A DNA stretch of 8,021 nucleotides from Maribacter sp. (lineage in GTDB: Bacteria > Bacteroidota > Bacteroidia > Flavobacteriales > Flavobacteriaceae): positions 1 to 8,021 of the forward strand of contig JANQUX010000138.1 of assembly GCA_030730545.1 (NCBI GenBank). The letters run 5' to 3'. Positions 4,977 to 8,021 of the stretch are shown here, in pieces. The notes under the pieces are model-generated. The model was given only the letters and a program-made list of their open reading frames with translations. It ran no database searches and was not told the origin of the DNA. The translations under genes were made by a program, and so were the position numbers. Numbering within the stretch: the stretch's first letter is position 1; each line of letters opens with the position of its first letter.

Positions 4977-7403
4977 TTACTGTTTATTAATCTCCACTTT
5001 TTCTATAGTAATTTCTGTAGCGGTTCCTTTCTTGGCAATTGTTACATTTTCGAATGCTTGCAATTGTGCTTCCACCTCGGCTTTGGTACCATTATAAACT
5101 ACTTCTTCTGTAATAGATTCACCATTTACAGTAGTAGAATAGGTAACAATAGCTTCCGCCAAGTCTGCACTTTCTACATTCATTTCTATAGTAACCTCTT
5201 TGGTGTCATTTAATAATGCAACACCTTCTTCTGCATGACCACCTAATATTGGTGCAATTACCAAACCGATCAAGCAAGTCAATTTAATTAAGATGTTCAT
5301 TGAAGGACCTGAAGTATCTTTAAAAGGATCACCAACAGTATCACCAGTAACAGCTGCCTTATGAGCTTCTGAACCTTTGTAAGTCATTTCACCATTAATT
5401 TCAACCCCTGCTTCAAATGATTTCTTGGCATTATCCCAAGCGCCACCAGCATTGTTCTGGAAAATTGCCCATAACACTCCAGACACAGTAACACCAGCCA
5501 TATAACCACCTAACATTTCTGCAATCGCCAATTTGTTCATTCCGAATAACATTGGAACGAATGCGATTACCAAAGGAAAACCGATAGTCAATAAACCTGG
5601 CAACATCATTTCTTTTAAAGAAGCTTGCGTAGAGATAGCTACACATTTATCATATTCTGGCTTTCCAGTACCTTCCATAATACCAGGAATTTCTTTAAAC
5701 TGACGTCTAACTTCCTGTACCATTTCCATCGCCGCTTTACCTACAGCATTCATTGCCAATGCAGAGAATACCACTGGCACCATACCACCAACAAATAACA
5801 TTGCCAATACTGGAGCTTTAAAAATGTTAATACCATCAATACCCGTGAAAGTTACATAGGCGGCAAATAATGCCAAAGAGGTTAATGCTGCTGAAGCAAT
5901 AGCAAAACCTTTACCTGTAGCTGCGGTTGTGTTACCCACTGAATCTAATATATCTGTTCTTTCTCTTACGATAGGTTCTTGCTCACTCATTTCAGCAATA
6001 CCACCTGCGTTATCAGAAATTGGTCCGAAGGCATCAATCGCCAATTGCATAGCTGTAGTAGCCATCATTGCAGATGCAGCTAAAGCCACACCATAAAATC
6101 CTGCAAATGCATAAGATGCCCAAATAGCACCTGCGAACAATAAAACCGATGGGAATGTAGAAATCATTCCCGTAGCTAAACCTGCTATAATATTTGTACC
6201 TGCACCTGTCGAAGATTGCTGTACAATTTTTAATATTGGAGGTTTCCCTAATCCCGTATAATATTCAGTTACCGAAGAAATAACCGCACCTACTACTAAA
6301 CCTACCAAAGTAGCATAGAATACACGCATTGCAGATATTTCTATAAGTCCTTCGCCGAAGAATTCCATTTTCATGGTTTCTGGTAACATCCACGTAACTA
6401 ATCCAAAACATGAGATTGCAACCAAAACTATTGAAGTCCAGTTACCAATATTTAAAGCTCCCATAACCTCAGCTTCTTTAGCATCGTTGCTTTTTATTTT
6501 TACCAACATGGTACCGATGATAGATATAATTATACCTGCACCTGCAATTGCCATTGGCAATAATATAGGGCCGATACCACCAAAGGCATCAGAAATACTG
6601 CCACCCATATCTTTTATTACATAGTTACCCAAAACCATTGCTGCCAAAACTGTTGCTACATACGAGCCAAACAAATCCGCTCCCATACCTGCAACGTCAC
6701 CTACGTTATCACCAACGTTATCAGCAATTGTAGCCGGATTCCGAGGATCATCTTCTGGTATACCTGCTTCTACTTTACCTACTAAATCTGCACCTACATC
6801 TGCTGCTTTTGTATAAATACCACCACCTACACGTGCAAACAATGCAATAGACTCAGCACCTAAAGAGAAACCTGCAAGGGTTTCTAAAACTATTGTCATA
6901 TCCATAGTCGATGTCCAGACACCGCCCATAAAGAATTGAAAGAATGCTATAAAGAATATCGTAAGACCTAATACCGCCAAACCAGCAACACCAAGTCCCA
7001 TTACGGTACCGCCGCCAAAAGAGATTTTTAATGCATTAGGCAAACTTGTTCGTGCTGCCTGTGTAGTCCTTACATTGGTTTTAGTAGCGATTTTCATACC
7101 TATATTACCTGCGTAAGCAGAAAATATAGCTCCAAAAATAAATGCCATTACAATTAGCCAATGTGTCGTTGGCACCACAAAAGAAACGATGGTAAGCAAA
7201 ATACTTACTATTACCACGAATATGGCCAAAAGCTTATATTCTGCACTTAAAAAGGCAAGGGCGCCTTCATAAATGTAATCTGATATTTCTTTCATTTTTC
7301 CATCTCCGGCGTGTTGCTTTAATACCCAAGATCTTTTAATGCCCATATAAATTAGGCCTAGTACTGCCATAAGAATTGGCATGTAAATCATCAATGACTC
7401 CAT
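4977..7403 (-). CDS. hppA: Membrane-bound K+-dependent-type ion-translocating pyrophosphatase
   Basis: Predicted 808-residue inner-membrane pump that hydrolyses cytoplasmic pyrophosphate and moves H+ (or Na+) outward; the family has 16 membrane helices. Substrate-site motifs are [20 protein letters not shown] (212-231) with [23 protein letters not shown] (464-472), [12 protein letters not shown] (650-661) and [14 protein letters not shown] (687-700). [10 protein letters not shown] (490-499) has Ala494 and Gly497 where K+-independent enzymes have Lys and Thr, so K+ dependence is predicted. The gate glutamate is absent from helix 6 (Gly246, Ala250) but Glu184 lies in helix 5 ([10 protein letters not shown]), as I recall for the Flavobacterium johnsoniae H+ pump. 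H+ transport is therefore likeliest, by inference. A hydrophilic tail of about 80 residues (about 725-808) follows the last helix. The ATG at 7403 begins directly at the first helix. The soluble pyrophosphatase gene lies upstream on the same strand. Confidence 0.95.
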   Translation of the reverse strand: MESLMIYMPILMAVLGLIYMGIKRSWVLKQHAGDGKMKEISDYIYEGALAFLSAEYKLLAIFVVIVSILLTIVSFVVPTTHWLIVMAFIFGAIFSAYAGNIGMKIATKTNVRTTQAARTSLPNALKISFGGGTVMGLGVAGLAVLGLTIFFIAFFQFFMGGVWTSTMDMTIVLETLAGFSLGAESIALFARVGGGIYTKAADVGADLVGKVEAGIPEDDPRNPATIADNVGDNVGDVAGMGADLFGSYVATVLAAMVLGNYVIKDMGGSISDAFGGIGPILLPMAIAGAGIIISIIGTMLVKIKSNDAKEAEVMGALNIGNWTSIVLVAISCFGLVTWMLPETMKMEFFGEGLIEISAMRVFYATLVGLVVGAVISSVTEYYTGLGKPPILKIVQQSSTGAGTNIIAGLATGMISTFPSVLLFAGAIWASYAFAGFYGVALAASAMMATTAMQLAIDAFGPISDNAGGIAEMSEQEPIVRERTDILDSVGNTTAATGKGFAIASAALTSLALFAAYVTFTGIDGINIFKAPVLAMLFVGGMVPVVFSALAMNAVGKAAMEMVQEVRRQFKEIPGIMEGTGKPEYDKCVAISTQASLKEMMLPGLLTIGFPLVIAFVPMLFGMNKLAIAEMLGGYMAGVTVSGVLWAIFQNNAGGAWDNAKKSFEAGVEINGEMTYKGSEAHKAAVTGDTVGDPFKDTSGPSMNILIKLTCLIGLVIAPILGGHAEEGVALLNDTKEVTIEMNVESADLAEAIVTYSTTVNGESITEEVVYNGTKAEVEAQLQAFENVTIAKKGTATEITIEKVEINKQ

Positions 7404-7429
7404 TTAATCTGTTGTTAGTTAGTTATTCT

Positions 7430-7444
7430 ATTAGTTCGACTAAT
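7430..7444. repeat. Perfect 6-base inverted repeat in the hppA leader
   Basis: ATTAGT (7430-7435), spacer TCG, ACTAAT (7439-7444) are exact reverse complements, 27 bases upstream of the hppA ATG. A further CTA/TAG pairing outside is possible with one bulged base. TTAGTTAGTTA repeats lie beside it (7415-7425). It may be a regulator site or a small leader hairpin. No convincing TAnnTTTG promoter was found for hppA between here and the upstream terminator. Confidence 0.35.
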
Positions 7445-7464
7445 GTAGTAAATTAGAATAGAAT

Positions 7465-7498
7465 AAAAAAAGCCACTTTTTATTAAAAAAAGTGGCTT
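7465..7498 (-). terminator. Intrinsic terminator after the soluble pyrophosphatase gene
   Basis: The arms AAGCCACTTTTT (7470-7481) and AAAAAGTGGCTT (7487-7498) pair over 12 bases around the loop ATTAA. Read on the minus strand, the hairpin is directly followed by a run of seven T (7471-7465, partly in the stem). It lies 20 bases after the ppa stop and upstream of hppA. It should end or thin out ppa transcripts. On the plus strand no T-run follows. Confidence 0.85.
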
Positions 7499-7517
7499 AA
7501 ATAAAGTATAATATTAT

Positions 7518-8021
7518 CTATATGACAAAAGTGCGCTTAGCTTTGTGCTCACTCTCATCATATCGCTTTACACATTCGTGGTAAATTTCTATTGCTTTAG
7601 CAGCATCACTCCAACCACCTGTATCAACTTTCTTCTCTTCTAAATCTTTATATACTTGAAAGAAATGTTCGATTTCTTTTAATCTATGCGGATTCAAATC
7701 ACTTATATCATTGTTATTGCTCCAAATTGGATCTGAAACTGGAACACAGATAATTTTCTCATCTGGACCTTTCTCATCCGTCATGTGGAAAACACCTATA
7801 GGCTTCACTTCCATTACCGTCATAGGGTATGTCGGCTCTGTACCCATAACTAAAACATCTAATGGATCTTTATCCAACGCTAAAGTTTCAGGTATGAATC
7901 CGTAATCACCAGGGTACATCATTGAAGAAAATAACATACGGTCAAAACGAATTTTATGTAGATCAAAATCGTATTCGTACTTGTTTCTGCTTCCTTTCGG
8001 AATTTCTATTAAAACATCAAA
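7518..8021 (-). CDS. ppa: Soluble inorganic pyrophosphatase, family I, N-terminus beyond window
   Basis: Cytoplasmic Mg2+-dependent enzyme that hydrolyses pyrophosphate to two phosphates and pulls biosynthetic reactions forward. The minus-strand frame is open from the window edge, so 167 residues plus the stop are visible and only a short N-terminus (probably under 15 residues) is missing. The first visible residues are FDVLIEIPKGSRNKYEYD, with the family's conserved Glu and Lys. Then come IRFDRML (Arg), YPGDYGFIPET (Tyr), the family signature DKDPLDVLV with its three metal-binding aspartates, and DEKIICVPVSDP with further catalytic Asp and Lys. An internal ATG at 7937 is not the start, since conserved family sequence continues upstream of it. 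It lies upstream of hppA on the same strand, separated by a terminator. Confidence 0.96.
   Translation of the reverse strand, partial: FDVLIEIPKGSRNKYEYDFDLHKIRFDRMLFSSMMYPGDYGFIPETLALDKDPLDVLVMGTEPTYPMTVMEVKPIGVFHMTDEKGPDEKIICVPVSDPIWSNNNDISDLNPHRLKEIEHFFQVYKDLEEKKVDTGGWSDAAKAIEIYHECVKRYDESEHKAKRTFVI

Noticed and set aside
4944..5213. Plus-strand open frame opposite the hppA 3' end, and similar frames opposite hppA, tonB, APP1 and ppa
   Set aside because: They are antisense shadows of strongly supported genes with no recognisable protein sequence of their own.
1..8021. Mobile elements, CRISPR arrays, tRNA or rRNA genes, defence systems
   Set aside because: No transposase, direct-repeat array, RNA gene signature or defence protein was seen; the window reads as ordinary core chromosome.

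Overview
The window looks like chromosomal DNA from a member of the Flavobacteriia (Bacteroidota), probably a marine one. The DNA is AT-rich. One good promoter has the Bacteroidota -7 element TAnnTTTG. Start codons are mostly preceded by A/T-rich sequence rather than Shine-Dalgarno sites. The proteins are of flavobacterial type: a short PabB/PabC pair, a TonB-family protein with a 'PVFPGCE' segment, and a K+-dependent-type membrane pyrophosphatase with its gate glutamate in helix 5. I see no mobile element, phage, CRISPR array, rRNA or tRNA.

Layout. (1) Positions 1-302, minus strand: first 100 codons of metK (S-adenosylmethionine synthase), cut by the window edge. Its leader has a TAnnTTTG promoter (465-491) followed by a SAM-II type riboswitch aptamer (about 375-447). 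The AUG inside the conserved aptamer core opens a 38-codon reading frame that runs out of frame across the metK start. (2) Positions 775-2976, plus strand: a tight three-gene unit of deoxynucleoside kinase, PabB-like aminodeoxychorismate synthase component I (TTG start) and a PabC-like class IV aminotransferase that overlaps pabB. (3) Positions 2980-3987, minus strand: an APP1/DUF2183 phosphatase, convergent with pabC with 3 bases between the stops. (4) Positions 4215-4919, plus strand: a TonB-family energy transducer with a structured leader. (5) Positions 4977-8021, minus strand: a soluble family I inorganic pyrophosphatase (N-terminus beyond the edge), a terminator, then an 808-residue ion-pumping membrane pyrophosphatase. 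A bidirectional terminator (4929-4959) serves both tonB and the membrane pyrophosphatase gene.

How the parts fit. The pabB-pabC pair makes p-aminobenzoate for folate, and the kinase salvages deoxynucleosides, so this operon serves one-carbon and nucleotide supply. MetK makes SAM and also releases pyrophosphate plus phosphate. Two pyrophosphatases at the other end either waste pyrophosphate energy as heat (soluble) or store it as an ion gradient (membrane).

The most interesting signals are the SAM-II aptamer with its embedded upstream reading frame, the moved gate glutamate and C-terminal extension of the membrane pyrophosphatase, and several perfect inverted repeats between genes. All genes belong to known families. 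I see no clearly new multi-gene system.
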